Part shown: piece after piece, positions 35,002-43,981 of the stretch | How the letters are laid out: each line of letters begins with the position of its first letter | Position numbering within the stretch: position 1 is the stretch's first letter | Origin: Klebsiella quasipneumoniae subsp. quasipneumoniae | Lineage (GTDB): Bacteria; Pseudomonadota; Gammaproteobacteria; Enterobacterales; Enterobacteriaceae | Length of the DNA: 64,000 nucleotides | Reading direction: 5' to 3' | Assembly (NCBI RefSeq): GCF_020525925.1 | Contig: NZ_CP084876.1 | Location: forward strand, 1,860,001 to 1,924,000 | Made by a program: the position numbers and the translations under genes | Notes under the pieces: model-generated | What the model was told of the DNA's origin: nothing | Seen by the model: only the letters and a program-made list of their open reading frames with translations | Databases searched by the model: none

Positions 35002-35643
35002 ATGAAAAACTGGAAAACAACAGCAGAAGCAATCCTCACCTCCGGTCCGGTTGTCCCGGTTATCGTAGTGAAAAAGCTGGAACACGCGGTACCGATGGCG
35101 AAAGCGCTGGTCGCGGGCGGCGTGCGCGTCCTGGAAGTGACTCTGCGCACCGAGTGTGCCCTGGAGGCGATCCGCGCGATTGCTAAAGAAGTGCCGGACG
35201 CGATTGTCGGCGCGGGCACGGTTACCAACGTCGAGCAGCTGAAAGCGGTAACAGAAGCCGGCGCGCAGTTCGCTATCAGCCCGGGGCTGACCGAATCTCT
35301 GCTGAAAGCGGCGACCGAAGACGGCACTATTCCGCTGATCCCGGGGATCAGCACCGTCTCCGAGCTGATGCTGGGCATGCAGTACGGTCTGAAAGAGTTT
35401 AAATTCTTCCCGGCGGAAGCCAACGGCGGCGTGAAAGCGCTGCAGGCGATTGCTGGTCCGTTCGGTCACATTCGTTTCTGCCCGACCGGCGGTATCTCCC
35501 CGGCCAACTACCGTGATTACCTGGCGCTGAACAGCGTGCTGTGCATCGGTGGTTCCTGGCTGGTGCCGGCCGACGCCCTGGAAGCTGGCGACTACGATCG
35601 CATCACCACCCTGGCGCGTGAAGCGGTGGAAGGCGCGAAGTAA
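35002..35643 (+). CDS. eda: KDPG/KHG aldolase
   Basis: Class I aldolase splitting KDPG to pyruvate and glyceraldehyde-3-phosphate. It also serves hexuronate and pectin catabolism, linking it to the module at 2928-5655. The Schiff-base lysine lies in [11 protein letters not shown] near residue 133, with catalytic glutamate in LEVTLRTE near 45. 213 residues as in E. coli, where KdgR also represses it. Confidence 0.99.
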   Translation: MKNWKTTAEAILTSGPVVPVIVVKKLEHAVPMAKALVAGGVRVLEVTLRTECALEAIRAIAKEVPDAIVGAGTVTNVEQLKAVTEAGAQFAISPGLTESLLKAATEDGTIPLIPGISTVSELMLGMQYGLKEFKFFPAEANGGVKALQAIAGPFGHIRFCPTGGISPANYRDYLALNSVLCIGGSWLVPADALEAGDYDRITTLAREAVEGAK

Positions 35644-35662
35644 ACCGCGCCTCAAGGTCAAC

Positions 35663-35697
35663 AACCCGGTCAGCGGCAACGCGACCGGGTTTTTTTA
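35663..35697 (+). terminator. edd-eda terminator
   Basis: AACCCGGTC / GACCGGGTT stem with an 11-base loop, followed by T residues to 35697, just before the convergent purT stop. Confidence 0.88.
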
Positions 35698-35701
35698 TTA
35701 T

Positions 35702-36880
35702 TTATCCTTCGACGATAATCGCCGCGGCGGCGGTTTTAGCCCGCGCCACGGCCTCTTCCACTGAATCGGCGACGGCGAGGGTCACCCCCAGACGACGGGT
35801 GCCGTCAATCTCCGGCTTGCCGAACAGACGCAGCTGCAGGCCAGCTCCGACGGCCGACTGCAGCTGGCCGAAGCTGACGTTCTGGCTGGTCAGCTGCGGA
35901 AGGATCACCGCGGAAGCGGCTGGGCCATACTGGCGGATGGCGCCGACGGGCAGCCCAAGAAAGGCGCGAACGTGCAGAGCGAATTCCGAGAGATCCTGCG
36001 AAATAAGCGTCACCATTCCGGTGTCGTGCGGGCGCGGGGAGACTTCGCTGAAGATCACCTCGTCGCCGCAAACGAACAGCTCCACGCCGAACAGGCCATG
36101 CCCCCCCAGCGCCAGCACTACCTTACGGGCGATATCCTGAGCGCGTTCAAGGGCCAGGTCGCTCATCTGCTGCGGCTGCCAGGATTCACGATAATCGCCA
36201 TCTTCCTGACGATGGCCGACCGGGGCGCAGAAATGCACGCCATCGACGGCGCTGACGGTGAGCAGGGTGATTTCAAAGTCGAAATTCACCACCCCTTCGA
36301 CGATCACCCGCCCGGCGCCGGCGCGGCCGCCCTGCTGGGCGTAGCGCCAGGCTTCGCTGAGCTGGTCAGCCGAGCGAATAAAGCTCTGGCCTTTACCGGA
36401 GGAGCTCATCACCGGTTTGACGATGCACGGCAAGCCGATCTCCGCGACCGCCGCGCGGAAGGCGTCTTCACTGTCGGCGAAACGGTAGCTGGAGGTGGGG
36501 AGCTGCAGCTCTTCCGCCGCCAGACGGCGAATGCCTTCGCGGTTCATGGTGAGCTTCGCTGCCCGCGCCGTGGGGACCACTTTCTGCCCGGCCTGCTCCA
36601 GTTCGACCAGGGTATCGGTGGCGATAGCTTCGATCTCCGGCACGATGTAATCAGGTTTTTCCTGTTCGATCAGCGCGCGCAGGCTCTCGCCGTGCAGCAT
36701 ATTGATGACGTGGGCGCGGTGGGCGACCTGCATCGCCGGGGCATCGGGGTAGCGGTCGACGGCGATAGTTTCAATGCCCAGACGCTGACATTCAATGGCG
36801 ACTTCTTTACCCAGCTCGCCGGAGCCTAACAGCATAACTTTGGTGGCTGCCGGGCGCAGCGCGGTGCCTAATACAGTCAT
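35702..36880 (-). CDS. purT: Formate-dependent GAR transformylase (PurT)
   Basis: ATP-grasp enzyme making formyl-GAR from formate in purine synthesis, an alternative to PurN. N-terminal [17 protein letters not shown] nucleotide-binding turn, ATP-grasp core [13 protein letters not shown] and the metal-binding [12 protein letters not shown]. 392 residues from MTVLGTAL, as in E. coli; longer in-frame upstream codons are not needed. A PurR box lies 41 bases upstream. Confidence 0.98.
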   Translation of the reverse strand: MTVLGTALRPAATKVMLLGSGELGKEVAIECQRLGIETIAVDRYPDAPAMQVAHRAHVINMLHGESLRALIEQEKPDYIVPEIEAIATDTLVELEQAGQKVVPTARAAKLTMNREGIRRLAAEELQLPTSSYRFADSEDAFRAAVAEIGLPCIVKPVMSSSGKGQSFIRSADQLSEAWRYAQQGGRAGAGRVIVEGVVNFDFEITLLTVSAVDGVHFCAPVGHRQEDGDYRESWQPQQMSDLALERAQDIARKVVLALGGHGLFGVELFVCGDEVIFSEVSPRPHDTGMVTLISQDLSEFALHVRAFLGLPVGAIRQYGPAASAVILPQLTSQNVSFGQLQSAVGAGLQLRLFGKPEIDGTRRLGVTLAVADSVEEAVARAKTAAAAIIVEG

Positions 36881-36920
36881 AACTCTCTTCCGCAGTAAAA
36901 AAAGATGCGGTCGATTATAA

Positions 36921-36936
36921 ACGAAAACGTTTGCGT
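36921..36936. promoter_or_regulatory. PurR box of purT
   Basis: ACGAAAACGTTTGCGT matches the PurR consensus ACGCAAACGTTTGCGT at 15 of 16 positions. It lies 41-56 bases before the purT start, in the purT-yebG divergent region. Confidence 0.9.
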
Positions 36937-36980
36937 CTGTCTTTACGCGCGTGAGTTGAGTCCGGAAGGGAAATTTGTTA

Positions 36981-37000
36981 TACTGTATAAAAATACAGTG
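36981..37000. promoter_or_regulatory. LexA (SOS) box of yebG
   Basis: TACTGTATAAAAATACAGTG is a near-perfect SOS box (CTG-N10-CAG with AT-rich core), 16 bases before the yebG start. yebG is a known LexA target in E. coli. Confidence 0.95.
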
Positions 37001-37015
37001 TCGAGAGGCTGCAGC

Positions 37016-37363
37016 ATGGCGGTTGAAATTAAATATGTGGTGATCCGCGAAGGTGAGGAAAAAATGTCTTTTGCCAGCAAAAAAGAGGCCGACGCTTACG
37101 ACAAAATGCTCGATCTGGCAGAGGTGCTGAATGACTGGCTGGTAGCATCGCCGCTGGAAATGGACGATGCCCAGCGCGATATCATGGCGATGTGGCTGGC
37201 GGAGCGTAAAGAGGCGCTGCAGCATATCCTGCGCGCCGGCAAACTGCCGGAGCAGGATGCGACTGCGCACGATGCTCCCGCGCCGTCAACGGACGCAGAG
37301 GCTACCCCGGCGGAAGATGCCGCCGCGCCGGCTGCCAAAACGCGGAAAGCCAAAGCGGCCTGA
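37016..37363 (+). CDS. yebG: SOS-regulated protein YebG
   Basis: Small DNA-damage-inducible protein of unknown mechanism. The N-terminal 75 residues follow E. coli YebG ([30 protein letters not shown]). The C-terminal part, roughly residues 80-115, is a low-complexity Ala/Pro/Asp tail ending in KTRKAKAA. At 115 residues it is about 20 longer than the E. coli protein as I remember it. An upstream in-frame start at 36905 would read through the operator and is rejected. Confidence 0.95.
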   Translation: MAVEIKYVVIREGEEKMSFASKKEADAYDKMLDLAEVLNDWLVASPLEMDDAQRDIMAMWLAERKEALQHILRAGKLPEQDATAHDAPAPSTDAEATPAEDAAAPAAKTRKAKAA

Positions 37364-37380
37364 TGGCTGGCGGTTAGCCA

Positions 37381-37460
37381 CTGGCGGGCTGGCGGGCTGG
37401 CGGGCTGGCGGGCTGGCGGGCTGGTTGGTCGGTTGGTCGGTTGGTCGGTTGGTGGGTTGG
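37381..37460 (+). repeat. Octanucleotide tandem repeat (two related blocks of five)
   Basis: Five exact copies of CTGGCGGG (37381-37420) run directly into five copies of a related unit (CTGGTTGG, three TCGGTTGG, TGGGTTGG; 37421-37460). The plus strand has a GG or GGG run every four bases, giving G-quadruplex potential. It lies 17 bases after the yebG stop, in the 207-base yebG-yebE gap where E. coli carries yebF. Confidence 0.95.
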
Positions 37461-37570
37461 ACCCGGTACCGCCGCCGCGCGCACCTTTGCGCATCTTTAG
37501 CCATATCTAACATTTCCTGACATCGCGTCGTTTAGGCTGATAACAGTGTTTGTCACCTGAGAGGAAAACC

Positions 37571-38230
37571 ATGGCTAACTGGTTAAATCAACTGCAGTCG
37601 CTGCTCGGACAGCAGGGCGCGTCGCCGTCCGGCGAATCGTCAAAAGGGAGCGCCCTGCTGCCCGGCGCCATCGGCGGGCTGGCAGGGCTGTTGGTGGCCA
37701 GCAAATCGTCACGCAAGCTGCTGGCGAAATATGGCACCAGCGCGCTGCTGGCTGGCGGTGGGGCAGTAGCGGGTACTGTGTTGTGGAACAAGTATCAGCA
37801 GAAAATGCGCGCTCAGAACACACCCGCCCCGACACCAGAGACGGCTGCGGCGCCGGCGGATGTCGATCCGCGCAGCGTGCGGCTGATCACCGCCCTGGTG
37901 TTTGCCGCCAAAAGCGATGGGCATATCGACGATCACGAGCGGGCGAAGATTGAAGCCCAGCTTCGGGAGGCCAATATTGACGTTCAGGCCCGGGTCCTGA
38001 TCGACCAGGCGCTGGCTCAGCCGCTGGATCCGCAGCGTCTCGCCGAGGGCATCGTTGACCCGCAGGAGGCGCTGGAGATCTACTACGTCAGCTGCGCGGT
38101 GATCGATATCGACCACTTTATGGAGCGCAGCTATCTCAACGCCCTGGGTGAGGCCCTGGCGTTGCCAAAAGATGTCCGGGCCGACATCGAACAGGATATC
38201 CAGTCACAAAAACAGGCGCTAAGCGTTTAA
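37571..38230 (+). CDS. yebE: YebE, DUF533 membrane protein
   Basis: A 219-residue protein of the DUF533/TerB-like group. A glycine-rich hydrophobic stretch ([15 protein letters not shown] and [16 protein letters not shown]) spans about residues 35-80, and the C-terminal half carries a TerB-like helical domain ([20 protein letters not shown]). E. coli yebE is a CpxR/envelope-stress responder; the molecular role is unknown. Start MANWLNQLQ matches E. coli. Confidence 0.93.
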   Translation: MANWLNQLQSLLGQQGASPSGESSKGSALLPGAIGGLAGLLVASKSSRKLLAKYGTSALLAGGGAVAGTVLWNKYQQKMRAQNTPAPTPETAAAPADVDPRSVRLITALVFAAKSDGHIDDHERAKIEAQLREANIDVQARVLIDQALAQPLDPQRLAEGIVDPQEALEIYYVSCAVIDIDHFMERSYLNALGEALALPKDVRADIEQDIQSQKQALSV

Positions 38231-38350
38231 ATTATCACGTTTCGCTTGCATCGCCCGCGTCTTTTGCCACCCTTATAGACACGTCATCATTCAGGCGCCA
38301 CCCTGCGGCCTGAATGCTCTTGTGTCACGAAAAAGCAGCAGAAGAATAAC

Positions 38351-40411
38351 ATGCCACCTAAAGCCAAACGGATCCCTCACGCCATGACCTTGCATGGCGA
38401 TACACGCATCGATAACTATTACTGGCTGCGCGACGATGAACGCGCGCGGCCTGATGTGCTGGAATATCTGCACGCGGAAAACGCCTACGGCAAACAAGTG
38501 ATGGATTCGCAGCTCAGCCTGCAGGAGCGTCTGCTGAAAGAGATTATCGACCGCATTCCGCAGCGGGAAGTCTCGGCTCCCTACAGCAAAAACGGCTTTC
38601 GCTATCGTCAGGTGTACGAGCCGGGCTGCGAATACGCTATCTACCAGCGCCAGTCGGTGCTGAAAGAGGAGTGGGACGAGTGGGAGATCCTGCTTGATGC
38701 CAACCAGCGGGCGGCGAAAAGCGAGTTTTACACCCTGGGGGGGCTGGGCATTGCGCCCAACAACCAGCTGATGGCGGTGGCGGAAGATTATCTCTCCCGC
38801 CGCCAGTACGGGCTGCGCTTTTGCGACCTCAGCAACGGCGAGTGGTATCCGGAGACCCTGGAAAATGTCACCTCCGGCTTTGCCTGGAGCAACGATTCAC
38901 GCTTTGTGTGGTATGTGCGTAAACATCCCACCACGCTGCTTCCTTATCAGGTCTGGCGCCACACCGTCGGGACGCCGGCGCAGAGCGACGCGCTGGTCTA
39001 TGAGGAAAAAGATGAGACCTTCTACGTCAGCGTGCATAAAACCACATCCCAGCAGTTCGTGGTGATCTATCTCTCCAGCGCCACCACCAGCGAAGTGCTG
39101 CTGCTCAACGCCGAATTGCCAGACGCCGAGCCGGTCTGCTTCCTGCCGCGGCGTAAAGATCATGAATATAGCCTCGATCACTATCAGCACGCTTTTTATC
39201 TGCGATCCAACCGGGAGGGGAAGAATTTTGGCCTCTACCGTACCGTGCTGCGCGATGAAGGGCAGTGGACCACGCTGATCCCGCCGCGTCACGACGTGAT
39301 GCTCGAAGGATTTACCCTGTTTACCGACTGGCTGGTCGTCGAGGAGCGTCAGCGCGGCCTGACCAGTTTGCGGCAGATTAACCGCAGGACCCGGGAGGTG
39401 GTAGGGATCGCCTTTGACGATCCGGCCTATGTCACCTGGCTTGCCTATAACCCGGAGCCTGAAACGTCGCGCCTGCGCTACGGCTACTCCTCGATGACCA
39501 CGCCCGACACCCTGTTTGAGCTGGATATGGATACCGGCGAACGACGGGTGATCAAGCAGCAGGAGGTTAAGGGGCTGGACACCCGCTGCTATCAGAGCGA
39601 GCACCTGTGGGTAACCGCCCGCGATGGCGTCGAAGTCCCGGTCTCGCTGGTCTATCATCGCGACCATTTTCGTAAAGGGAGCAATCCGCTGCTGGTCTAT
39701 GGCTATGGCTCGTATGGCGACAGTATCGATGCCGATTTCAGCGCCAGCCGGCTGAGCCTGCTCAACCGGGGCTTTGTCTACGCTATCGCCCACGTTCGCG
39801 GCGGCGGCGAGCTGGGCCAGCAGTGGTATGAGGATGGAAAATTCCTGTGTAAGAAAAATACCTTCAACGACTATCTGGACGTCTGCGACGCGCTGCTGGC
39901 CCAGGGGTACGGCGACCCGCGGCTCTGCTATGGCATGGGCGGCAGCGCCGGCGGGATGCTGATGGGGGTGGCCGTTAACGAGCGTCCAGAGCTGTTCCAC
40001 GGCGTAATAGCTCAGGTGCCGTTCGTCGACGTGGTGACCACCATGCTGGATGAGACCATTCCGCTGACGACCGGCGAATTTGAAGAGTGGGGGAACCCGC
40101 AGGATGAAACCTATTACCACTACATGAAAAGCTACAGCCCCTACGACGGCGTGAAGGCGCAGGCGTATCCGCATATGCTGGTGACCACCGGGCTGCACGA
40201 TTCCCAGGTGCAATACTGGGAGCCGGCGAAGTGGGTGGCGAAACTGCGTGAACTGAAAACCGACGATAACCTGCTGCTGCTCTGCACCGATATGGACTCC
40301 GGCCATGGCGGAAAATCCGGGCGCTTTAAAAGCTATGAGGGAGTGGCGCTGGAGTACGCCTTTTTCATCGCCCTGGCGCAGGGGACACTGCCGGGGAAAG
40401 CGGCAGTGTAG
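38351..40411 (+). CDS. ptrB: Oligopeptidase B (protease II)
   Basis: Serine oligopeptidase of the prolyl oligopeptidase family that cleaves after Lys/Arg in short peptides. N-terminal seven-bladed propeller, then the alpha/beta-hydrolase domain with nucleophile serine in [11 protein letters not shown] near residue 530 and histidine in DSGHGGKSG near 650. 686 residues, E. coli length. Cytoplasmic, no signal peptide. Confidence 0.98.
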   Translation: MPPKAKRIPHAMTLHGDTRIDNYYWLRDDERARPDVLEYLHAENAYGKQVMDSQLSLQERLLKEIIDRIPQREVSAPYSKNGFRYRQVYEPGCEYAIYQRQSVLKEEWDEWEILLDANQRAAKSEFYTLGGLGIAPNNQLMAVAEDYLSRRQYGLRFCDLSNGEWYPETLENVTSGFAWSNDSRFVWYVRKHPTTLLPYQVWRHTVGTPAQSDALVYEEKDETFYVSVHKTTSQQFVVIYLSSATTSEVLLLNAELPDAEPVCFLPRRKDHEYSLDHYQHAFYLRSNREGKNFGLYRTVLRDEGQWTTLIPPRHDVMLEGFTLFTDWLVVEERQRGLTSLRQINRRTREVVGIAFDDPAYVTWLAYNPEPETSRLRYGYSSMTTPDTLFELDMDTGERRVIKQQEVKGLDTRCYQSEHLWVTARDGVEVPVSLVYHRDHFRKGSNPLLVYGYGSYGDSIDADFSASRLSLLNRGFVYAIAHVRGGGELGQQWYEDGKFLCKKNTFNDYLDVCDALLAQGYGDPRLCYGMGGSAGGMLMGVAVNERPELFHGVIAQVPFVDVVTTMLDETIPLTTGEFEEWGNPQDETYYHYMKSYSPYDGVKAQAYPHMLVTTGLHDSQVQYWEPAKWVAKLRELKTDDNLLLLCTDMDSGHGGKSGRFKSYEGVALEYAFFIALAQGTLPGKAAV

Positions 40412-40414
40412 GGG

Positions 40415-41074
40415 CTATTCCCCGAGGTAATGCTTGAGCGTGAGGCGCAGCTCGGGGCTCATGCGGTCGAGATTGTTGAATAACCAGCGCAGATAGCCTG
40501 GATCGTTTTCAGCAATCTCGGCGACGGCTTTACCGCGGTATTTGCCGAAGGTGAAGGTGGTGAGCAGCGCCGGCCGACCGGTGATATCGGCCATTTCGTC
40601 AGGCGTCCAGCCGGAAACGTTGATGATATCCAGCAGCAGCGCAGCGGTGATATAGCAGTCATACAGCGCCCGGTGGTGATGCAGCCCCGGCGGCGTGGCC
40701 ACGTTCAGCTTACGTGATTTATAGAGCCCCATATTGCTGTATTTGATCCCCGGCCACAGCCGGCGGGCCAGCTTCATGGTACAGATCCACTCGCCATGCA
40801 TCTCCGGTAACACCCGACGATCGAAGCTGGCGTTATGCGCGACATACCACGGGCTGCCATGATAGTGCGGAATAATCTCCTCAATCCATGGCTTATCGGC
40901 GACCATCTCTTCGGTAATCCGGTGGATAGCCATCGCCTGCGGGCTGATGGGGCGGTCAGGACGCACCAGATGACTCATGGGATTGGTGATCTGCCCGTCG
41001 ACAATGTCGACCGAGGCGACTTCAACGATGCCCCCCTGCAGTCCGCAGGTTTCGGTATCAATGACGCGCAGCAT
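40415..41074 (-). CDS. exoX: Exodeoxyribonuclease X
   Basis: DEDDh-family 3'-5' exonuclease active in mismatch repair and UV tolerance. Exo I motif IDTETCGLQGG at the N-terminus, Exo II around YVAHNASFDRR, Exo III with HHHRALYDCYIT. 219 residues from MLRVIDTE as in E. coli; the upstream in-frame start at 41110 is rejected. Converges on ptrB, three bases apart. E. coli yobB, next to exoX, is absent here. Confidence 0.96.
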   Translation of the reverse strand: MLRVIDTETCGLQGGIVEVASVDIVDGQITNPMSHLVRPDRPISPQAMAIHRITEEMVADKPWIEEIIPHYHGSPWYVAHNASFDRRVLPEMHGEWICTMKLARRLWPGIKYSNMGLYKSRKLNVATPPGLHHHRALYDCYITAALLLDIINVSGWTPDEMADITGRPALLTTFTFGKYRGKAVAEIAENDPGYLRWLFNNLDRMSPELRLTLKHYLGE

Positions 41075-41152
41075 GGCTCGCTCCAGAGCAAAACAATAAG
41101 CGTAAAGCAATTGGCTGGGCTTGCCAACCGACGGCGAGGGGGGAAGTAGGCA

Positions 41153-41383
41153 TTATTTCTGTTTCGGCTCCCAGGGCAGGCGGGACAGCGAGACGGAGGC
41201 CAGCCGATGGGCGATCAGTCGTTCGCGGAACCAGTCGCGCAGATGGGCGGGCTGTTCACGCTCGACCAAATCAGCGACCACCGGCATATTATACCGCTCT
41301 TTGAAGGCGACGCCGGCGGCGGCGAGATCGACGTTGACTTTATCCATCTCATCTTGCGAAATTTTGGCCAGATTTCTTTCCAT
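41153..41383 (-). CDS. holE: DNA polymerase III theta subunit
   Basis: Small core subunit that binds the epsilon proofreading subunit of DNA polymerase III. 76 residues, the same as E. coli, with the near-invariant [19 protein letters not shown] and [15 protein letters not shown]. Start at the second of two adjacent ATGs (41383): it gives the E. coli length and the better spacing from GGAG. Confidence 0.97.
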   Translation of the reverse strand: MERNLAKISQDEMDKVNVDLAAAGVAFKERYNMPVVADLVEREQPAHLRDWFRERLIAHRLASVSLSRLPWEPKQK

Positions 41384-41495
41384 CATACACTCCACTCTGC
41401 TTGTAAACCCGGTCAGGGCCTGACGCCCGGCTCGACTCTGCCATTATACAGGGTTATTCTCTGTGCTACAGACATAACAAAAGGGAATGACGAAT

Positions 41496-41870
41496 ATGCG
41501 ACTTCTTGCTGGACGCGCGATGCGCCTCTCCGTTGCGTTTGCCGGGCTATTAACCGCGACGGGCGCGCTCGCCCACGCTCACCTGCAGCAGCAGATCCCT
41601 GCCGCCGGCGCGCAGTTGGCGGCTTCTCCGCAGACGCTGACGCTCAGTTTCTCCGAAGGCATTGAACCCGCGTTCAGCGGGGTGTCCGTCACCGGTCCGC
41701 AGCAGCATGCGGTGGCCACCGGCAAACTGACCCGCAGCGCCGACAATCCCACCCAGGTCACCGTGCCTGTGGCGGAAACCCTGCGGCCGGGAGAATACAC
41801 TGTGGCATGGCATGTAGTTTCAGTGGATGGCCATAAAACCAAAGGGCAATACACCTTTAGCGTGAAGTAA
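41496..41870 (+). CDS. yobA: CopC-family periplasmic protein YobA
   Basis: Periplasmic copper-binding protein of the CopC family. A signal peptide ends at ...GALA, and the mature protein starts HAHLQQQ, where the N-terminal histidine is a copper ligand. The second histidine site lies in WHVVSVDGHKTKG. 124 residues from the ATG at 41496, which has GGGA nine bases upstream; the ATG at 41487 is too close. Pairs with yebZ three bases downstream. Confidence 0.94.
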   Translation: MRLLAGRAMRLSVAFAGLLTATGALAHAHLQQQIPAAGAQLAASPQTLTLSFSEGIEPAFSGVSVTGPQQHAVATGKLTRSADNPTQVTVPVAETLRPGEYTVAWHVVSVDGHKTKGQYTFSVK

Positions 41871-41873
41871 GCG

Positions 41874-42743
41874 ATGCTGACCGGGCTCTATATTACCCTG
41901 CGTTTTGGGCATTTTATCGCCCTGATGCTGGCTTTTGGCTGCGTGCTGTATGGCGCCTGGTGGGCGCCGGTGCCGCTGCGACGCGTACTGATGCTGCGCT
42001 TCTATCCGCTGTTGCGCCCGCTGCTGCTGATCGGCGCGCTCTCTACCCTGGCGCTGTATCTGCTGCAGGGGGGGATGATGGGCGAGGGCTGGGCGGATGT
42101 CTGGCAACCCGCCGTCTGGCAGGCGGTGGCGGGTACCCGCTTCGGCGGGGTGTGGATCTGGCAGATCCTGCTGGCGTGGATCGCCCTCGCCGTGGTGTGG
42201 ATCCGTCCCCGCCACGGCGCTCGCCAGCTGGTGGCCCTGCTGGTGGCCCAGCTGCTGCTTTCCGCTGGGGTAGGGCATGCCGCCATGCATGATGGTTTAC
42301 TCGGCGCCCTGCAGCGGACTAATCATGCTGTCCACCTCTTCTGCGTCGCCAGCTGGTTCGGCGGCCTGTTGCCCTTTATCTATTGCCTGCGCCTGGCGCA
42401 GGGGCGCTGGCGGCAGGCCGCGGTCTATACCATGGCGCGCTTTTCACGCTACGGGCATCTGGCCGTCGCCGGCACCCTTGCCAGCGGGGCGATCAATGCG
42501 CTGTTGATCCAGGGAGGATTGATTGGCGCATCGCCCTGGGGACGTCTGCTGTTGATCAAATGTGCGCTGGTGGCCGGGATGGTGGTAATTGCGTTAGTGA
42601 ACAGGTATGTTCTGGTACCGCGCATGTCGGCAAGCGGTTCGCGGGCGGAAAGCCTGATCCTGCGAACCACGCAGGCCGAGATAGGGCTGGGCGCGCTGGC
42701 GCTGCTGGCCGTCAGCCTGTTTGCCACCTGGGAACCTTATTGA
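41874..42743 (+). CDS. yebZ: CopD-family inner membrane protein YebZ
   Basis: A 289-residue membrane protein with about eight helices, of the CopD/PcoD family thought to move copper across the inner membrane with CopC-type partners. Histidines in [18 protein letters not shown] and TNHAVHLFC are plausible metal or haem ligands. It starts three bases after yobA and is followed 16 bases later by yebY, giving a yobA-yebZ-yebY operon. Confidence 0.94.
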   Translation: MLTGLYITLRFGHFIALMLAFGCVLYGAWWAPVPLRRVLMLRFYPLLRPLLLIGALSTLALYLLQGGMMGEGWADVWQPAVWQAVAGTRFGGVWIWQILLAWIALAVVWIRPRHGARQLVALLVAQLLLSAGVGHAAMHDGLLGALQRTNHAVHLFCVASWFGGLLPFIYCLRLAQGRWRQAAVYTMARFSRYGHLAVAGTLASGAINALLIQGGLIGASPWGRLLLIKCALVAGMVVIALVNRYVLVPRMSASGSRAESLILRTTQAEIGLGALALLAVSLFATWEPY

Positions 42744-42759
42744 ATTAACTGGCAAAATC

Positions 42760-43098
42760 ATGAAAAAAATTGTTCTGACCATGTTGTTACTGGCAAGCTC
42801 CGGCGCTGCTCTGGCGGCGCCGCAAATTATCACCGTGAGCCGCTTTGAGGTAGGAAAGGAGAGCTGGGCGTTCAACCGTGAAGAGGTGATGTTGACCTGT
42901 CGTCCGGGCAATGCCCTCTACGCTATCAACCCGAGCACCCTGGTCCAGTATCCGCTCAATGAGGTGGCTGAGCAGCAGGTCAAAGCCGGCAAAACCACTG
43001 CCCAGCCGATCTCGGTGATCCAGATCGACGATCCGCAGCACCCTGGGCAAAAAATGAGCCTCGCGCCGTTTATCGAGCGCGCGCAGAAGCTCTGCTAG
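42760..43098 (+). CDS. yebY: YebY, periplasmic DUF2511 protein
   Basis: A 112-residue exported protein; the signal peptide ([19 protein letters not shown]) is clear. The mature part has two cysteines (MLTCRPGN and the terminal KLC) that could form a disulfide. It is last in the copper-linked operon yobA-yebZ-yebY. A copper role is inferred from context and from reports on E. coli; the sequence itself shows no obvious metal motif. Confidence 0.92.
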   Translation: MKKIVLTMLLLASSGAALAAPQIITVSRFEVGKESWAFNREEVMLTCRPGNALYAINPSTLVQYPLNEVAEQQVKAGKTTAQPISVIQIDDPQHPGQKMSLAPFIERAQKLC

Positions 43099-43129
43099 AT
43101 TTTCGCGCTATCTCGCTGTAATGACATAA

Positions 43130-43170
43130 AAAAAACCGCCCTTGCTGGACAACGGCAGTGGCGGTTTTTT
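43130..43170. terminator. Bidirectional terminator: yebY (+) and RyeA (-)
   Basis: AAAAAACCGCC / GGCGGTTTTTT stem. It gives a T-run on both strands, ending yebY on the plus strand and the RyeA antisense RNA on the minus strand. Confidence 0.85.
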
Positions 43171-43256
43171 CGCTAACAGCGCCCTCTTTTCCAGGAATTA
43201 TTCGGCCACATTGGCCGCAGACTGGAAAAGCTGACGCGTTAAACTATTCTTATAGT

Positions 43257-43359
43257 GCAAGGCGACTTAGCCTGCATTAATGCCAACTTTTAGCGCACGG
43301 CTCTCTCCCAAGAGCCATTTCCCTGGACCGAATACAGGAATCGTATTCGGTCTCTTTTT
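43257..43359 (+). ncRNA. sdsR: Small RNA SdsR (RyeB)
   Basis: The 103-nt stretch from GCAAGGCGACTTAGCC to the terminator GACCGAATAC / GTATTCGGTC plus T-run is nearly identical to E. coli SdsR as I recall it. SdsR is an Hfq-dependent, sigma-S-induced stationary-phase RNA that represses targets such as mutS, tolC and ompD. A sigma-S-like -10 (CTATTCT, 43244-43250) stands at the right distance. Confidence 0.95.
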
Positions 43360-43540
43360 ATCTTAATCTGTCTGCTTTCGCGATGACCAGCGACATCCTG
43401 TCAGTCAATCACCAGGCTGGCCTCTGGATGTCCCGTTATAGCACACCGTTTTTAGCATACACAATTCATTTACACACAAATTGTATCCTGCGGAAGAACG
43501 ATATGGGGAAGGCGGAACCGTAAGCGAGGGGAGAGGAAAA

Positions 43541-43578
43541 GAAAAAACCTGCACCTAAACAGGCCCGGCGTGCAGGTT
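43541..43578 (-). terminator. Minus-strand terminator downstream of the small membrane ORF
   Basis: AACCTGCAC / GTGCAGGTT stem; on the minus strand it is followed by TTTTTTC. It must end a minus-strand transcript, most simply one carrying the ORF at 43738-43884. Confidence 0.75.
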
Positions 43579-43737
43579 AACTGGCGGGCCAACATCGGAA
43601 GTCTGCTAGTATACCTATTTGTATGATAAATAGAATAAACAAAACCTTATTGATTTGGCAATTCATGCGATTAGTCGTCCGCGCCCCACTACGTGGCGGG
43701 AAATAATATTCAGAGGTGTAGTTTCGGGCAAACAGTA

Positions 43738-43884
43738 TTATTCCGGAACGCTGAAGGTGGGAAATATCTGACTCTCCAGATAGCAGAGTAAAAGCCAAAT
43801 TTCATCGCTGAAAATAAACCATATGCTGCCCAGCAGCACGACCGCCAGAATAATCAGCAGAAAAATTTCGGTTTTACTCATCAT
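43738..43884 (-). CDS. Putative small single-span membrane protein
   Basis: A 48-residue ORF beginning MMSKTEIF, with one strongly hydrophobic span (LLIILAVVLLGSIWFIF) and a short acidic/aromatic tail ending FSVPE. I do not recognise a family. A weak GGAT lies about ten bases upstream; longer versions from 43938 or 43947 lack a ribosome site. Support comes from the membrane-protein character, the plausible transcript end at 43541-43578, and a free gap around it. It sits between SdsR and a VirK-like gene. Confidence 0.45.
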   Translation of the reverse strand: MMSKTEIFLLIILAVVLLGSIWFIFSDEIWLLLCYLESQIFPTFSVPE

Positions 43885-43981
43885 GCTAACGACTATCCAA
43901 TGGCCTGCGGGACCATGATAGTAGCGAAATAAGAACATAATAAGCAAACGCCGCGTAACGGGGCGTCGCTGGTCGCGAAAT

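Larger units (their letters stand above)
43128..43428 (-). ncRNA. ryeA: RyeA (SraC) antisense to SdsR, ends approximate
   Basis: In E. coli, RyeA is transcribed across SdsR from the other strand and base-pairs fully with it. Here the minus strand has a terminator at 43130-43170 and a possible promoter (TATAAC at 43440-43435, TTGTGT 18 bases further upstream), which would give about 300 nt. The existence is inferred from the conserved SdsR locus; the 5' end is a guess. Confidence 0.5.

Noticed and set aside
43577..43798. 73-residue minus-strand ORF overlapping the small membrane ORF in another frame
   Set aside because: It runs into the small ORF, lacks a start site and has no coherent domain; the 48-residue frame is the better candidate.
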